The position numbers and the translations under genes were made by a program. From NCBI RefSeq assembly GCF_040050925.1, contig NZ_CP157390.1, positions 1,054,001-1,118,000 on the forward strand: 64,000 nt of DNA. Direction: 5' to 3'. Positions 25,923 to 34,082 of this stretch are shown piece after piece. Within the stretch, counting starts at the first letter, position 1, and every line of letters starts with the position of its first letter. The DNA comes from Leifsonia sp. NPDC080035. GTDB taxonomy: Bacteria; Actinomycetota; Actinomycetes; Actinomycetales; Microbacteriaceae. The notes under the pieces were generated by a model. It had not been told where the DNA came from, made no database searches, and saw only the letters and a list, made by a program, of their open reading frames with translations.

Positions 25923-26615
25923 ATGAGCGACATCGAGCAGCGACCGTTCCGCGTCGCGGTGGTGAACGCGGGCGTCAGCGATCCGTCGTCCACCAAGATG
26001 CTGTCGGACCGGCTGGCCCTGCGGGTGGAGGCGAACGCGCAGCGCGACGGCCGGACCGTCGAGACGGTGCACATCGATCTGCGCGACGTGCTGCCCGAGC
26101 TTCCCGGCGCGCTTGCCTCCGGCCACCTCGGCCCGAAGTTCACGAAGGCGGTGGAGGCGCTCGCCTCCGCCGACGGCATCATCGCGACGGCGCCGGTCTA
26201 CAAGGCCGGCCCGAGCGGGCTGTTCAGCTCGTTCTTCCAGGTGATCGACAACGACCTGCTCATCGCGAAGCCGGTGCTGCTCGGCGCGACCGCCGGCACG
26301 GCGCGTCACGCCCTCGTCGTCGACGAGCAGATGCGCTCGATGTTCGCGTTCCTGCGCACGATGACGACGCCCACCTCGGTGTTCGCCTCGACCGAGGACT
26401 GGCAGGACAACTCCCTCGGCAAGCGCATCGACCGGGCGGCCAGGGAGCTCGTCGTGCTGATGGAGAGCGGCGTCGAGTCCAAGATCAAGGACACGTCCTG
26501 GAACAGCTACCAGCACGAGTTCGGCTCGGCGGGCGGGAACGAGCTCGGGATCGACCTGAGCTCCGACCTGATGCGGCTGGCGACCGGCGGGTCGCTGGGC
26601 GCCGGCCGCGCCTGA
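25923..26615 (+). CDS. FMN reductase partner of the LLM monooxygenase (CE1759 family)
   Basis: 230-aa NADPH-dependent FMN-reductase-like protein. The flavodoxin-like start VAVVNAGVSDPSSTKMLSDR and the block ATAPVYKAGPSGLFSSFFQV are typical. It lies 14 nt behind the monooxygenase, probably co-translated, and would supply reduced FMN to it. The C-terminal end (about residues 170-230) includes a lineage-specific helical part. Confidence 0.88.
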   Translation: MSDIEQRPFRVAVVNAGVSDPSSTKMLSDRLALRVEANAQRDGRTVETVHIDLRDVLPELPGALASGHLGPKFTKAVEALASADGIIATAPVYKAGPSGLFSSFFQVIDNDLLIAKPVLLGATAGTARHALVVDEQMRSMFAFLRTMTTPTSVFASTEDWQDNSLGKRIDRAARELVVLMESGVESKIKDTSWNSYQHEFGSAGGNELGIDLSSDLMRLATGGSLGAGRA

Positions 26616-26625
26616 AGGGTGTCGT

Positions 26626-26751
26626 TCAGCGCCATCGAGCCACGCCCCCGGCCAGGATCGACGCGATCAGGCCGGGGAACCGCTCAGGACCCGGAAGTGG
26701 TGCGACGCGAGCGGCTTCGAGCCACCGACGACATCGTAGAGGCGTGAGCAC
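26626..26751 (-). pseudogene. Possible ArsR-type helix-turn-helix remnant
   Basis: On the minus strand one frame reads LYDVVGGSKPLASHHFRVLS, resembling the recognition helix and wing of ArsR/HTH_20 repressors (usual form ..SHHLRVLREAGL). It then meets a stop, while the next frame continues with GLIASILAGG. This fits one frameshift in a decayed regulator. The fragment is short and the case is not strong. Confidence 0.3.
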
Positions 26752-26800
26752 AGAGAATCGACGACGACGGACGCCGCCGCTCCCGTGCACGTGCCTGCCG

Positions 26801-27238
26801 TCAGGGGCGCGCGACCGTCGCGTCCGCGGGTCCGATGGCGCGACCATCCGCCGCGCGGATGACGATCGCAGCAAGCGGGTCACCCGCCACGGTGTCTATG
26901 TATTCCGCCCGCTCTTCCTCCGGGTCGAACGTGTAGATGTTCGCCCATTGCCGGAGTGCCACTAAAACGGTGAACAGATCACGGCCCTTATCCGTGAGCT
27001 CGTATTCATTGTGGTGTCCGTCGCGCTCGTCGATCCGCATCACGCCCGCGTCGACGAGGTGCCGCAGCCGAGTCGAGAGGATCGTTTTCGAGACGCCGGA
27101 TGCGCGTTGAAAATCGAGGAACCGCCTCGCCCCCTCCAGGGCGTCGCGCACGATCAGCAGGGACCATCCGTCCCCGATGATGTCGACCGACCGTGCGATC
27201 CCGCAGGCCGACTCCACATGCGTCACGCGCTTCACCAT
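26801..27238 (-). CDS. HxlR-family transcriptional regulator
   Basis: 145-aa winged-helix repressor. The conserved cysteine start CGIARSVDIIGDGWSLLIVRD and the recognition region GVSKTILSTRLRHLVDAGVM followed by NEYELTDKGRDL mark the family. HxlR proteins often sense electrophiles or aldehydes through that N-terminal Cys. It is divergent from the dehalogenase-like gene with 71 bp between starts and a TTAGTACTAA palindrome there, so it is the likely local repressor. Base use is less GC-rich than the surroundings. Confidence 0.9.
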   Translation of the reverse strand: MVKRVTHVESACGIARSVDIIGDGWSLLIVRDALEGARRFLDFQRASGVSKTILSTRLRHLVDAGVMRIDERDGHHNEYELTDKGRDLFTVLVALRQWANIYTFDPEEERAEYIDTVAGDPLAAIVIRAADGRAIGPADATVARP

Positions 27239-27270
27239 CTCAGCTTCTCCACCTCGGCGACTCCTGTACG

Positions 27271-27292
27271 GTTAGTAGCATCTTAGTACTAA
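27271..27292. promoter_or_regulatory. TTAGTA...TTAGTACTAA operator-like element
   Basis: GTTAGTAGCATC followed by the perfect palindrome TTAGTACTAA (27283-27292), ending 17 nt before the hydrolase GTG start. TACT/AGTA half-sites are usual for HxlR repressors. Confidence 0.6.
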
Positions 27293-27309
27293 ACGAAGGA
27301 TGGTCGACC

Positions 27310-28224
27310 GTGATCCCCGCAGATGCCACTTTTGATGACACCTACCCATTCCCTCCCCGATTCTCCTCAGCGCCCGGCTTTCGGATGCATTACATCGACG
27401 AGGGGCAAGCGGACGCCCCCGTCGTCCTGATGCTGCACGGCGAGCCAACCTGGAGCTATCTGTTCCGCCGGCAGATCATGGCCCTTCGCAAGCGATTCCG
27501 GGTGATCGCCGTCGACCACATGGGGTTCGGCAAGAGCGAGACACCCTCGGATCGCAGCTACTGGCTGCAAGACCACATCAGCAACCTCGAGGCTCTCGTT
27601 CTCGAGTTGGACGTGCGAGGCATCTCCCTCGTCATGCACGACTTCGGTGGCCCTGTTGGCATGGGACTCGCGGTTCGCCACCCCGACCGGATCGCAGCGG
27701 TCGTTTCGGTCAACGCTCCGACACCCTTGGGACAGCCGGACCTTCTTGACGTCCTGACCGCCAATGGCACGACATCGCCGTGGTTCCAGTGGATCGTCAA
27801 CGCACACAACTCAGGCGACCTGGAGCCCATCCTCCAGCACTTGGACTACAACATCCTCAGCACACTGAAGTTGAACGGCTTCGAGGACAACAGCATCATC
27901 ACGCCAACGTGGATCAAAGCGTACGGTGCAGCCTTCGGCAGTCCGGAGGAATGTCGCGGGGCGATCGGCTGGGCTCTCGGCTTCGCCACCGGCCAGCACG
28001 TCTTCGAACAGCCGACCCCGGCGATCGCAGCCCAGCTCGCGAACACGCCAGCCCTTGCGGTGTGGGGAACAGCCGACTCGACCCTCGACCCGAAGCACTT
28101 CCTTCCCCTGTTCTCACAAGCCTTCCCCAGCGGGCGGATCGAGGAACTACCCGACGCCGGCCACTACAGCCCAGAGGATGCCCCAGAACGCGTGGCCCAG
28201 CTGATCGCCGGCTTCCTCGCATGA
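27310..28224 (+). CDS. Haloalkane-dehalogenase-like alpha/beta hydrolase
   Basis: 304 aa. Oxyanion motif HGEPTW, nucleophile Asp in VMHDFGGPVG (HD[FW]GG, where ordinary esterases have Ser), acid in WGTADSTLDP and catalytic His in DAGHYSPEDAPE. An Asp nucleophile with HGxPTW is the pattern of haloalkane dehalogenases. The exact substrate cannot be told from sequence. GTG 27310 with GAAGGA upstream is chosen. Codon third positions carry more A/T than adjacent genes, and with the divergent HxlR gene it looks acquired. Confidence 0.82.
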   Translation: MIPADATFDDTYPFPPRFSSAPGFRMHYIDEGQADAPVVLMLHGEPTWSYLFRRQIMALRKRFRVIAVDHMGFGKSETPSDRSYWLQDHISNLEALVLELDVRGISLVMHDFGGPVGMGLAVRHPDRIAAVVSVNAPTPLGQPDLLDVLTANGTTSPWFQWIVNAHNSGDLEPILQHLDYNILSTLKLNGFEDNSIITPTWIKAYGAAFGSPEECRGAIGWALGFATGQHVFEQPTPAIAAQLANTPALAVWGTADSTLDPKHFLPLFSQAFPSGRIEELPDAGHYSPEDAPERVAQLIAGFLA

Positions 28225-28283
28225 CGCCTCGACTCCTACAAGGGCTTCTCATGCGGGGGCTTCGCGTAACGATCCGCCTTCGC

Positions 28284-28388
28284 CCGGCCTGAGAGACCCA
28301 CGGTTCTCTTGGCGACCGATGGCTCGCTCGGGAGGCAGGCGCCTGAGCGGATTCCTTCCCCGGCTCTCTGTGCCTCCTCCAGAGTCAC
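28284..28388 (-). other. Sequence resembling parts of a glycine riboswitch (weak)
   Basis: Read on the minus strand the gap contains GACTCTGGAGG, later CATCGGTCGCC, then GGTCTCTCAGGCC. These resemble, in order, the linker, second-aptamer entry and CUCUCAGG core of actinobacterial gcvT riboswitches. The CCGAAGGAGCAA core is not intact, and no glycine gene lies downstream on that strand. If real it is a remnant. Confidence 0.15.
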
Positions 28389-28390
28389 GA

Positions 28391-28425
28391 CGGAAGCGGG
28401 CCTGTCCACACGGGGCCCGCTTCCG
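28391..28425. terminator. Perfect 12-bp hairpin before the glycosyltransferase
   Basis: CGGAAGCGGGCC (28391-28402) pairs with GGCCCGCTTCCG (28414-28425), loop of 11. It probably ends the dehalogenase transcript. The rest of the 254-bp gap holds a TAGTGT -10-like element at about 28449 for the next gene. Confidence 0.7.
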
Positions 28426-28478
28426 CGTATCCCGCGCCGGGGCCCGGGTAGTGTGGCGGTGGACCGAGGGGAGCAAGG

Positions 28479-29972
28479 GTGGACGTCGTGGCTGTGCTGC
28501 AGTGGATCGGGATCGTGGTCTGCCTGATCCTTGCCCTGACCGGGCTGGTTCCGGTGGTCGCCGCCGCGGCGACCTTCGTGGTCATCCCGTTCCACGCCTG
28601 GATCAACCACTACAGGAAGGCGGCCCCGTACCTGCCCCGGGTCGCGATCGTGGTCCCCGCCTGGAACGAGGGCGCGGTGATCGGCGCCTCCATCGACAGG
28701 CTCATGTCGCTCGACTACCCGCGGGAGGCGCTGCGGATCTACGTGGTCGACGACGCGAGCACCGACGACACCCCGGACGTGGTGCGCAGCCGCGCCGAGC
28801 GGTACCCGGGCAACGTGTTCCTGCTGCGCCGGGAGCAGGGCGGCCAGGGCAAGGCGCACACGCTCAACCACGGCATCGAGCGCATCCTGGCGGAGGACTG
28901 GATGGAGGCGCTGCTCGTCATGGACGCCGACGTCATCTACCTGCCCGACTCGCTGCGCCGGATGACGAGGCACCTGGCCGACCCGGAGGTCGGCGCGGTC
29001 TCCGCGTACATCCGTGAGGGCAGCCGCGACCGCAACTACCTCACCAAGTTCGTCAGCGTCGAGTACGTGCTCTCCCAGCCCGCCGCGCGCCGCGCCCAGA
29101 ACGTGCTCGGAGCGCAGGCCTGCCTCGCGGGCGGAGCGCAGCTGCACACGAGGGAGAACCTCGTCGCGATCGGCGGCCGCGTGGACACGACGACGCTCGC
29201 CGAAGACACGATCACCACGTTCGAGACCCAGCTGCACGGCAAGCGCGTCGTCTTCGAGCCGCACGCGCACGTGCTTGCGGAGGAGCCCCGCGCGGTCGAC
29301 GCCCTCTGGAAGCAGCGGCTGCGCTGGGCGCGCGGCAACGTCTCGGTCACCGCCCGCTACTCGAAGATCTGGTTCCGGCCCTCGAAGGTGCACCACCTCG
29401 GGGCGTGGACGTTCGGCATCGTCTGGTTCAGCCTGTGGCTGCTGCCGCTGATCATGGTGACCTCGTCCATCGGGCTGGCCGGACTTCTGTTCCTGCAGAG
29501 CGGCTTCGCGACCGCGGTGTTCCGGGTCCTCTGGATCTCGGCGGCGCTCGCCTACCTGTTCGTGCTCATCCTCGGCTCGCTCACGGACGCGAGGACCAGC
29601 AGGAAGGAGCTCGGGCACATCCTGCTCTTCCCGGGCATCGTCAACATGCTGGTGATGCTGACGGCGCTGTTCCCGGCACTGATGCTGGAGTGGCTGCCCG
29701 GGCTGTTCGGTGTGACGCTCAGCGAGGGTGCGTTGTTCGCCCTCACGCTGGCGATCTACATCTGGATCCCGTTCTCGATGCTCGTCGCCTGGCTCGCGCG
29801 CGTCGCCGAGCGCACACGCGCCGGCCGCTGGCTCGCGCCGGCGCTGATCTACCTCGCGGGCTACGGCTCGCTGCTCTGCGCGATCACCTTCGACTCCTAC
29901 CTGAAGGAGCTCGCGGGCGCCGAGGCGCGCTGGGACAAGACGGAGAAGGTCGGGCGCGTCGCCACCGAGTGA
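28479..29972 (+). CDS. Processive family-2 glycosyltransferase (membrane)
   Basis: 497 aa. One or two N-terminal helices, a cytoplasmic GT-A domain (about 50-300) and four or five C-terminal helices. Catalytic motifs are VDDAS, MDADVIYLP (DxD), TLAEDTITT (ED) and KQRLRWARG (Q/RxxRW), the set typical of cellulose/hyaluronan/poly-N-acetylglucosamine-type synthases. It should polymerise a sugar from a UDP-sugar and export it. Start GTG 28479 follows GGGGAG. It is a stand-alone gene. Confidence 0.88.
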   Translation: MDVVAVLQWIGIVVCLILALTGLVPVVAAAATFVVIPFHAWINHYRKAAPYLPRVAIVVPAWNEGAVIGASIDRLMSLDYPREALRIYVVDDASTDDTPDVVRSRAERYPGNVFLLRREQGGQGKAHTLNHGIERILAEDWMEALLVMDADVIYLPDSLRRMTRHLADPEVGAVSAYIREGSRDRNYLTKFVSVEYVLSQPAARRAQNVLGAQACLAGGAQLHTRENLVAIGGRVDTTTLAEDTITTFETQLHGKRVVFEPHAHVLAEEPRAVDALWKQRLRWARGNVSVTARYSKIWFRPSKVHHLGAWTFGIVWFSLWLLPLIMVTSSIGLAGLLFLQSGFATAVFRVLWISAALAYLFVLILGSLTDARTSRKELGHILLFPGIVNMLVMLTALFPALMLEWLPGLFGVTLSEGALFALTLAIYIWIPFSMLVAWLARVAERTRAGRWLAPALIYLAGYGSLLCAITFDSYLKELAGAEARWDKTEKVGRVATE

Positions 29973-29995
29973 CGCGACCTCGGCATCCTCGCCTC

Positions 29996-30062
29996 CATCG
30001 CTCCCGGAGTTGTTCACGCGACGCGCCGACGAAACGCGGGAAGAACTCCGGAAGCGATCGAT
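29996..30062. repeat. Long inverted repeat, type 2 (copy G)
   Basis: Left arm ATCGCTCCCGGAGTTGTTCA then CGCG, loop acgcgccgacgaaa, right arm CGCGGGAAGAACTCCGGAAG then CGAT. About 22 bp of imperfect stem. Between the convergent glycosyltransferase and ohr. Shares the GGAGTTNTT core with the element at 35013. Confidence 0.8.
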
Positions 30063-30068
30063 CCGGCC

Positions 30069-30488
30069 TCAGTCGACGATGGTGAGCTTCACCGGCACGT
30101 TGCCGCGCGTCGCGTTCGAGTACGGGCACACGTGGTGCGCCTTCTCGACCGCCTGCTCGGCCTGCTCGCGGCCGAGCCGCGGGACGTAGACGTCCAGCTC
30201 CACCGCGAGGCCGAATCCGCCGTCGCCGTTGCCGCCGATGCCGACGCTCGCGGAGACGGCCGCGTCCGTGGTGTCCAGCTTCTCCTGACGGCCGACCGCG
30301 TGCAGCGCGCTCAGGAAGCACGCGGCGAAGCCGGCCGCGAAGAGCTGCTCGGGGTTCGTGCCCTCGCCGGATCCGCCCAGCTCGCGGGGCGGGCGGGTGT
30401 CCATGTCGATGAGGTCGTCCTCGCTGCGGACGTGGCCGTCGCGGCCACCCCCGGTGGCGTGGGCGATGGCGGTGTAGGCGATTTCCAT
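30069..30488 (-). CDS. ohr: Organic hydroperoxide resistance protein (Ohr/OsmC family)
   Basis: 139-aa thiol peroxidase reducing organic hydroperoxides. The two active cysteines are Cys57 (GFAACFLSALH) and Cys121 (VCPYSNATRGN). The Ohr-type start EIAYTAIAHATGGGRDG fixes ATG 30488. Normal length. No ohrR regulator is adjacent. The start codon is immediately preceded by two interlocked inverted repeats, which may replace or bind a regulator. Confidence 0.93.
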   Translation of the reverse strand: MEIAYTAIAHATGGGRDGHVRSEDDLIDMDTRPPRELGGSGEGTNPEQLFAAGFAACFLSALHAVGRQEKLDTTDAAVSASVGIGGNGDGGFGLAVELDVYVPRLGREQAEQAVEKAHHVCPYSNATRGNVPVKLTIVD

Positions 30489-30527
30489 GCATTCAGCCCA
30501 TCCCAGCGGACTGAATGCGCGCTGGGA
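30489..30527. promoter_or_regulatory. Two interlocked 8-bp inverted repeats before ohr
   Basis: Repeat 1: GCATTCAG (30489-30496) with CTGAATGC (30511-30518). Repeat 2: TCCCAGCG (30501-30508) with CGCTGGGA (30520-30527). Both are perfect and they interleave, so only one hairpin, or a pseudoknot, can form. Repeat 1 abuts the ohr start codon, and the likely ribosome site GGGATGGG falls in its loop. Confidence 0.6.
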
Positions 30528-30570
30528 GGCATCGGTCGGGGCCGGGTGTATAACGCGATAGTTTTGAGGG

Positions 30571-30864
30571 ATGAAGGTGCGCGGATTCGTCCAGGCCAGC
30601 GAGACGAGCGAGGTCACGGCGGAGGCCGACGACGCCGAGACCGCCCGGTCCCTCGTCGAGGAGCAGGTGCCGGAGGGCTACGAGCTGCTGCAGGTGCACA
30701 ACGCGATGCCGCGCGGCGGCCGCGTGATCGCGACCGGTCTCATCCGCCCGGCCGCCGTGAACGAGGTCGAGGCCGAGGGCGCCGACTACGCGGCCGCCCG
30801 CGACGCGCTGCGCGCCGCCGTGCCCGACGGCCAGCGCCTGCTCTCCATCGTCGTCCTCGACTGA
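30571..30864 (+). CDS. Conserved hypothetical protein, 97 aa
   Basis: Small acidic cytoplasmic protein with no recognised domain. It is rich in Glu/Ala and has a regular alternating pattern in VPEGYELLQVHNAM and VPDGQRLLSIVVLD, suggesting two related beta-alpha units. TTGAGGG precedes the ATG. Divergent from ohr, sharing the 82-bp promoter region that holds the interlocked repeats and a TATAAC element at 30547. Confidence 0.7.
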   Translation: MKVRGFVQASETSEVTAEADDAETARSLVEEQVPEGYELLQVHNAMPRGGRVIATGLIRPAAVNEVEAEGADYAAARDALRAAVPDGQRLLSIVVLD

Positions 30865-30903
30865 CGCCTGAGCGTCAGCGACCGCAGGTCGGCATGGCCT
30901 CCG

Positions 30904-31359
30904 TCAGGCGCGGGTGCGCGCGGTCCCGGCGATGATCGCGGACGCGGGGATGTGGCCGACCGCGAGGATCCCTGCGGCGAGCGCGATCAGCGGGTTGCTC
31001 AGCCAGGCCGCGCTGCTGAGGAACACCACGACCGGGAGGATCGCCATGGGCACGGGGACCACCCACCACGGCCGGTAGAGCATCATCCCCTCCCGGCCGG
31101 CGAGCAGATACCGCCCCCACAGCGCGTAGTAGCCCGCCAGTGCCGTGAACACGGGGACAGCCCACCATCCGGCGAGTGCGCCCGGCTGCGTGATCGCGGG
31201 CACGACCAGGCACAGGGCCTGGCCCGCTCGCTCGATCCATCCGAGCGGACGGGGTACGTGCGCCGTCGGCGGCGGGGTGCGTGGCGGGAACAGCACCAGC
31301 AGCAGGTTGGGGGCGAGCACCGCGAGCCCCACGATCAGACCCACCGGTGAGAAGCCCAC
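30904..31359 (-). CDS. Integral membrane protein, 151 aa
   Basis: Four or five predicted membrane helices (about residues 5-24, 46-62, 66-86, 100-120 and 124-145). No domain recognised. The start is GTG 31359 with no clear ribosome site. It lies alone between two minus/plus genes. Function unknown. Confidence 0.65.
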   Translation of the reverse strand: MGFSPVGLIVGLAVLAPNLLLVLFPPRTPPPTAHVPRPLGWIERAGQALCLVVPAITQPGALAGWWAVPVFTALAGYYALWGRYLLAGREGMMLYRPWWVVPVPMAILPVVVFLSSAAWLSNPLIALAAGILAVGHIPASAIIAGTARTRA

Positions 31360-31402
31360 GCAACGAGAGTATCGCCGCGATCAGGCCGCAAAGTCCGAAA
31401 GG

Positions 31403-32326
31403 TCAGAGAACATCGAAGCGCTGGGCGGCCGCCGCCTCCAGCAACGGCCAGAGGCGGGCGCCGGTGCGCGGGGAACGCGAGAACCGGGTGGGATGCGCGT
31501 ACGTCGGTACGCCCTTGGTCCGGCCGACCGGGCCGAGGTAGTCATCGCCTGTCAGATCCGGGTCGAGGACGGCTCGCACCGGTGCCCACGCGCCGTGGTC
31601 CTTGCCTTGCGTCCACGCGGCCTGGAGGTTGTCCGCGAAGCGCTTGGCCCGGCTCGGCTGGTTGACGCCGCGGATGCCGGGCGTCCGGCCCGATGTCGAG
31701 TACCCGGGATGCACGACCAGGCTGCTCACGCTGCTCCCGGAGGCCCGCAGCCGCCGCTCGAGCTCGAAGCCGAAGGCCTGGGCCGCGATCTTGGACCCGG
31801 AGTACGCCCGCCACGAGGTGTACGAGTGCTCGAGCTGGATGTCGTCGAGGCGCAGCCGGCCGAGTCGCGTCGCGAGCGACCCGAGTGTGACGACGCGGGC
31901 CGCGCCGGTGCGCTCCAGCGCGGGCAGCGCGCGGGCGACGAGGCGGAAGTGGCCGAGCACGTTCGTCGCGAGAACCAGCTCGTTGCCATAACGGTCGGTG
32001 GTCCGCTCGCGCGGAGGATGCACCATCCCGGCGTTCAGCACCAGCGCATCCACCCGGTCCCGCTCCAGCAGCGCGTCGGCGAGCGCATCGACGGAGGCCC
32101 GGTCGGTCACGTCGAGCGGCGTCGCCTCGACGCTCGCCCCGCGCACGCGCCTGCGGACGGCCGCGACCGCCGCCTCCGCACGCTCGGGGTCGCGGCAGGC
32201 GAGGACGACGTGGGCGCCCGCGCCCGCCAGCTGCTCGGCGGTGAAGTAGCCGACCCCGGCGTTCCCGCCGGTGATGACCACGGTGCGCCCGTGCGCGTCC
32301 GGCAGCTCGGCGGGGTTCCACACCAC
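31403..32326 (-). CDS. Short-chain dehydrogenase/reductase
   Basis: 307-aa NAD(P)-dependent SDR of the retinol-dehydrogenase/protochlorophyllide-reductase-like type. Cofactor loop TGGNAGVG, NAG block VLNAGMVH, and catalytic YSGSK with an upstream Ser. A C-terminal extension (about 50 residues) follows the fold. It begins within a few bases of the chorismate-mutase stop, so the two form an operon. No functional link between them is apparent. Confidence 0.85.
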   Translation of the reverse strand: MVWNPAELPDAHGRTVVITGGNAGVGYFTAEQLAGAGAHVVLACRDPERAEAAVAAVRRRVRGASVEATPLDVTDRASVDALADALLERDRVDALVLNAGMVHPPRERTTDRYGNELVLATNVLGHFRLVARALPALERTGAARVVTLGSLATRLGRLRLDDIQLEHSYTSWRAYSGSKIAAQAFGFELERRLRASGSSVSSLVVHPGYSTSGRTPGIRGVNQPSRAKRFADNLQAAWTQGKDHGAWAPVRAVLDPDLTGDDYLGPVGRTKGVPTYAHPTRFSRSPRTGARLWPLLEAAAAQRFDVL

Positions 32327-32328
32327 GG

Positions 32329-32643
32329 TCAGCGGCCGTTCTCGGTGGCGATGCGCTCGTGGTGGTGGATGACCTCGGCGATGATGAAGTTCAGGAACTT
32401 CTCCGCGAACGCGGGGTCGAGGTGGCTCTCCTCGGCGAGGGCCCGGAGGCGCTGGATCTGCTCCTGCTCGCGCGCCGGGTCCGCGGGCGGGAGGCCGTGG
32501 GCGGCCTTCAGCGCGCCGACCTGCTGCGTGAACTTGAAGCGCTCGGCGAGCATGTGGATGACCGCGGCATCGATGTTGTCGATGCTCTGCCGGATGCTCG
32601 TCAACCGCGCGATCGCGTCCGCCGTCTCCTCGTTCTCAGCCAT
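32329..32643 (-). CDS. Chorismate mutase, AroQ type
   Basis: 104-aa all-helical mutase converting chorismate to prephenate. RQSIDNIDAAVIHMLAERF has the first active-site Arg and Asp, KFTQQVGALKA the Lys, and the last helix the Glu/Gln pair. Small cytoplasmic size as in intracellular actinobacterial mutases, which are often weak unless bound to DAHP synthase. ATG 32643. Confidence 0.9.
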   Translation of the reverse strand: MAENEETADAIARLTSIRQSIDNIDAAVIHMLAERFKFTQQVGALKAAHGLPPADPAREQEQIQRLRALAEESHLDPAFAEKFLNFIIAEVIHHHERIATENGR

Positions 32644-32660
32644 GGTTCGACCCTAGTGCG

Positions 32661-34082
32661 TCACAGGGTCGGAGCCGTCTCTGCGAGCACGCGCCGGAGT
32701 ACCGGTCGCGTCGTCCTGAGGGTGAGCGCCACCAGGCCGATGCCGGCTGCGAGGCAGCCCACCACCACGAGCATCGTCAGCGGCGAGAGGAGCAGGCTGA
32801 GTCCCGCCAGCGGGAACACCACGACCGCCGCCGTCAGAGCCGACACCACGGTGGTGAAGGTGAGCGGCGCGAGCACGGCGCGACGGCGTGCAGCATCCAT
32901 CTCGACGGGCGGCATCCCGAGCCGGTCGAGGCTGACGTAGAGGTCGCGGCGGTCGAGCACGGCCGCGGCCTGGTTGACCCCCGCCGAGCAGGCGACCATC
33001 AGGAAGGACGCGACGACCGTGATCACGATGCCGGTGCTGATGTCCGCGACCAGCATCGCGGTCTGCGGGTCGGACGATTCGCCCGCGGCCACTCCGAGCA
33101 GGGCGACCCCGACACCGGCGAAGACCGCCATGAAGCTCGTCATCGCCACCCCGGACACCTGGCGCCAGGCGGCCTTCGGCGACTCGAGGATGCTGCGGGC
33201 CGCCAGCAGCGCGCGGACCGTCTTCGCACGCTTCGCCTGGCCGGAGGCGAACAGCCGGATGGCCCACGGCCCGACGAGGTTCAGCACCCCGACGGCCGCC
33301 CCGAACCCGATGCCGAGAATGAGGATGACCGCGATCGCGCTGCCCGCCGCCTGCACCAGGTTCATCGCGACGAAGACGACGCCGACCACGGCGAGCCCGA
33401 CCAGGATGCGCACCCAGTGCATCCGGGGCGCCTGATCGCGGGTGCGCACGCCGAGCGGCGAGAGGACGACGCGCCGCAGACCGAGGGACGCGCTCACGGC
33501 CGCGAGCACGGCGACGCCGAGCACCGCGAGGGCGATCCAGCCGGCGCCGAGCAGCACCGATCCGCCGAGCAGCTCGCCGCGGAACGGGATCAGGCCGACG
33601 AGCGGCACCGCCAGGAGGTAGAGCACGACGCCGGCGAGCGCGCCGGTCAGCGCGAGAGCGGTCGACTCCAGCACCGTGAGCGCGGCGACGGTGCCGGGCG
33701 TCGCGCCCAGGAGCCGCAGCCCCGCGAGGCGATCGTCGCGGCGCCGAGCGGAGAGACGGGCGGCCGAACCGCCGAGCGCGGCCAGCGGCACGACAAGCAG
33801 GGCGAGGGCGATGACGGCGAGGATCTGGTAGAGGAACGCCGTCTCCCCCGTCCACGAGAAGAAGGCCTGCGCGCCTCCCGCCACGATAAGCAGCAGCGCC
33901 GTCGCCACGGCGAACGCGACGACGGGGAGCACGATCGTCGAGCGGTCGGCCGCGCCACGGCGCGCGAACAGCCAGGCCAGCCGCAGGACGACGACGGGAC
34001 GCGGGGCGCGCGCCCCTGCGATGCCGGAGAGCGCGCCGGGGGCGGCGCCCGGGACGGGCACGGCGGACGACGCGGCGTTCAC
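32661..34082 (-). CDS. FtsX-like ABC transporter permease
   Basis: 473 aa with about ten helices in two FtsX-type halves, each with a large soluble loop replaced by short ones. The block RLAGLRLLGATPGTVAALTV is the usual FtsX coupling region, and LYVSLDRLGMPPVEMDAAR is its second-half counterpart. GTG 34082 overlaps the ATPase stop (GTGA). With that ATPase it would export a peptide, antibiotic or lipoprotein. Confidence 0.87.
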   Translation of the reverse strand: MNAASSAVPVPGAAPGALSGIAGARAPRPVVVLRLAWLFARRGAADRSTIVLPVVAFAVATALLLIVAGGAQAFFSWTGETAFLYQILAVIALALLVVPLAALGGSAARLSARRRDDRLAGLRLLGATPGTVAALTVLESTALALTGALAGVVLYLLAVPLVGLIPFRGELLGGSVLLGAGWIALAVLGVAVLAAVSASLGLRRVVLSPLGVRTRDQAPRMHWVRILVGLAVVGVVFVAMNLVQAAGSAIAVILILGIGFGAAVGVLNLVGPWAIRLFASGQAKRAKTVRALLAARSILESPKAAWRQVSGVAMTSFMAVFAGVGVALLGVAAGESSDPQTAMLVADISTGIVITVVASFLMVACSAGVNQAAAVLDRRDLYVSLDRLGMPPVEMDAARRRAVLAPLTFTTVVSALTAAVVVFPLAGLSLLLSPLTMLVVVGCLAAGIGLVALTLRTTRPVLRRVLAETAPTL

